Of a DNA stretch of 64,000 nt, positions 62,373 through 64,000 are shown piece after piece. The number at the start of each line of letters is the position of its first letter. Position 1 is the stretch's first letter. The DNA is from Axinella damicornis (Eukaryota; Porifera; Demospongiae; Axinellida; Axinellidae), in the NCBI GenBank assembly GCA_963931865.1, contig OZ007513.1:6742157-6806156 (forward strand), read 5' to 3'. The translations under genes were made by a program, and so were the position numbers. The notes under the pieces were generated by a model. It made no database searches and was not told the DNA's origin. It was given only the letters and a program-made list of their open reading frames with translations.

Positions 62373-62631
62373 CTGGAGGGAGGAGGAGCAGCAACTGGGG
62401 ATGGTACGGTGACAGCAACTCCATGGACACCAACCGTACCCTGACCTCATACCCAGGCCACTCAGGCACACCAACTGTACCCTGACCTTTATAGATTCTA
62501 GTGTGTTAGAACATGCAGATGTGAAGTGGTTTGTGCTCAAGCTAGTGATGACATTCCTTCATTCCTAAAATTAGTTCTCAATTGGCCAATTACAACTCAA
62601 TTAGTCTGGCAAGGGAAATTCCCAACTTTGG

Positions 62632-62805
62632 TTGAGTCCTAATGCCTGGATGAAATGACATGCTGTGACATGCAGACATCATGTTTGTTTACATCACAAC
62701 AAAGTGTTAGACAAGAAGTCAGCCTGAGAAGGGTCAAATTCAGAGGAGTTTTGTACACATGCAGTCATGTGACATATGCACAGGCAAATTGTATGGGAGA
62801 GAGAG
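62632..62805. repeat. Dispersed repeat, partner of 13572-13765
   Basis: Shares TTGAGTCCTAATG, GGATGAAATGACA, GACATCATGTTTG, GACAAGAAGTC and GGTCAAATTCAG in order. The two copies differ by several indels. Confidence 0.65.
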
Positions 62806-62809
62806 GTAC

Positions 62810-63460
62810 ACACATATGTACACTGTGTTTAACACACATTCAAAGCAGTGACAGTAAAATAGGGAGGGAACAAGTCCATTGTATAAATGGTTTCTTTACC
62901 AACAGGAAGCAGACGTACTGTGCTCCCAGCACTGTCTACCTTAACTGTTTAGGGCCCAAATTTCTTTCTCTAGGTCATTTTCAGTCTATAGAACACTTAA
63001 ACATACCCTAATTTCTGTTCCCTGGCATTGCTGGGCTCGAAACTGCTCACACAGGTAATTTCCTATACTCAGCATATACGTGACTTAACCACACCCACCA
63101 ATTAACGAGCTTGCAATCAAGCCTCCCGAGAAATGCCAACCTGCCGTACCTGAAAAACGGGCAATGTATGCTGGAAATGGAGGCCCTACAAGGCAAGACA
63201 GCTACTTTCTAAGTCCATTTATGCCAAAAACGGCGGAAATGGCCTTCCCAGTGCCGACCAAGACCTTTCTATCGCGGAGCCCAGACACGGCCATGCTGTT
63301 TGCACCCTCCGGGTGCACCCACCCACCTCCCCCTGTCCCGCCCTTTCTGCTGTCGCAGAACCTATCTCCCAAGGACATTGCCGGAAGTCACATGATGAAG
63401 CTGAAAGTAATATGACGACATTTGGCGCTATGGGCCCTAAAGGGCTAAGCTCATGTATTC
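62810..63460. other. Non-coding stretch
   Basis: 63.17-63.22 kb matches 40.88-40.93 kb in inverse. Small ORFs here are not supported by splice signals. Confidence 0.4.
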
Positions 63461-63565
63461 CCACACACCCACACACTCACACCCAGACACACACACACAA
63501 ACACACTCAGACACACATGCAAATGCCCATACATGTACACCACACACACACAACACATGCATGTT
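63460..63565. repeat. (CA)n-rich microsatellite
   Basis: CACACACTCACACCCAGACA-type repeats with frequent interruptions. Confidence 0.85.
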
Positions 63566-63689
63566 AGTCTTGGAACCAGACTCCCAATGGGGGTCTGGTT
63601 CCGTATGGGGGGCCAAATGAGTCAAAATTCCATTATCATTACTGCAGCTTTTCAGTGTATATATAGAACATCATACTTATAAATAGCAC

Positions 63690-64000
63690 ATTCTATATAG
63701 TAAATGGGAGGTCCTATATCATATTGAAGGTCTCCTATATCATATAGGAGGTCTGATATCATATCAGACACCTCCTATATCATATCGAAGGTCCAATATT
63801 ATATCGGACCCATCCTATATCATATCGGAGGTCCTATATAGTAAATAGGAGCTCCTATATCATATCGGACCCCTCCTATATCATAATATAATATAGGAGT
63901 TCCGATATAGTAAATAGGACCTCCGATATGATATAGGAGCTCCTATTTACTTTATCGGAACTCCTATATGATATAGGAGGGGTCCGATATGATATAGGAG
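63690..64000. repeat. Palindromic AT-rich satellite CCTATATCATATCGGAGGT
   Basis: Units of about 18-24 bp such as CCTATATCATATCGGAGGTC and their inverses GATATGATATAGGAG alternate to the window edge. Each unit is nearly self-complementary, and the two halves (before and after about 63890) are inverse to each other. It continues beyond the window. Confidence 0.85.

Noticed and set aside
1..64000. Endogenous virus or bacterial contamination
   Set aside because: No retroviral gag/pol-like frame, no capsid or polymerase motif, no bacterial operon and no Shine-Dalgarno-led gene set were seen.

Overview
The window is nuclear DNA of a multicellular eukaryote, most likely a marine invertebrate. Coding signal appears only as short exons (about 50-350 bp) with GT..AG borders, no long host ORF exists, and more than half of the window is interspersed or tandem repeat. 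A MULE-type transposase relic, a ciliary dynein exon and very dense short fold-back elements would suit a sponge or cnidarian; that assignment is inference.

Layout. 0-8 kb: a minisatellite, a MULE transposase relic, several exon candidates and the 3' end of an unknown gene. 7.4-10.6 kb: copy 1 of a duplicated block that ends in an eIF2D-like exon. 11-18 kb: a frame-broken beta-propeller gene, a four-level nest of DNA transposons and a dynein heavy-chain exon with an internal stop. 18-27 kb: a 540-bp purine tract, possible first exons, fold-back elements and a piggyBac-type MITE. 27.2-30.2 kb: a 3-kb inverted-repeat element built from TGTTATC repeats. 32.4-36.0 kb: a 15-bp minisatellite of 232 units, open in five reading frames. 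36-43 kb: MITEs, exon fragments and an RPB11 (POLR2J) exon with a frameshift. 43.1-46.4 kb: a second nested transposon. 48.5-49.1 kb: a large palindromic MITE. 49.6-56.0 kb: copy 2 of the duplicated block, with one extra transposon whose empty site is preserved in copy 1. 57.0-58.7 kb: an 862-bp tandem duplication. 58.7-60.4 kb: eIF2D and GMPPB exon fragments and the last exon of a cysteine-rich protein. 61.0-61.7 kb: a hAT element with intact target duplication and a BED-finger first exon. 63.7 kb to the end: a palindromic AT-rich satellite that continues past the window.

Recognisable host genes are fragments: POLR2J, EIF2D (three copies), GMPPB, a dynein heavy chain and a propeller gene. 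Several carry one small indel or stop in an otherwise well-kept exon. This points either to many young pseudogenes or to uncorrected indels in the assembly; the sequence alone cannot decide. No tRNA, rRNA, CRISPR array, bacterial operon or intact transposase was seen. The strongest structural results are the transposon insertions whose target-site duplications can be read directly.
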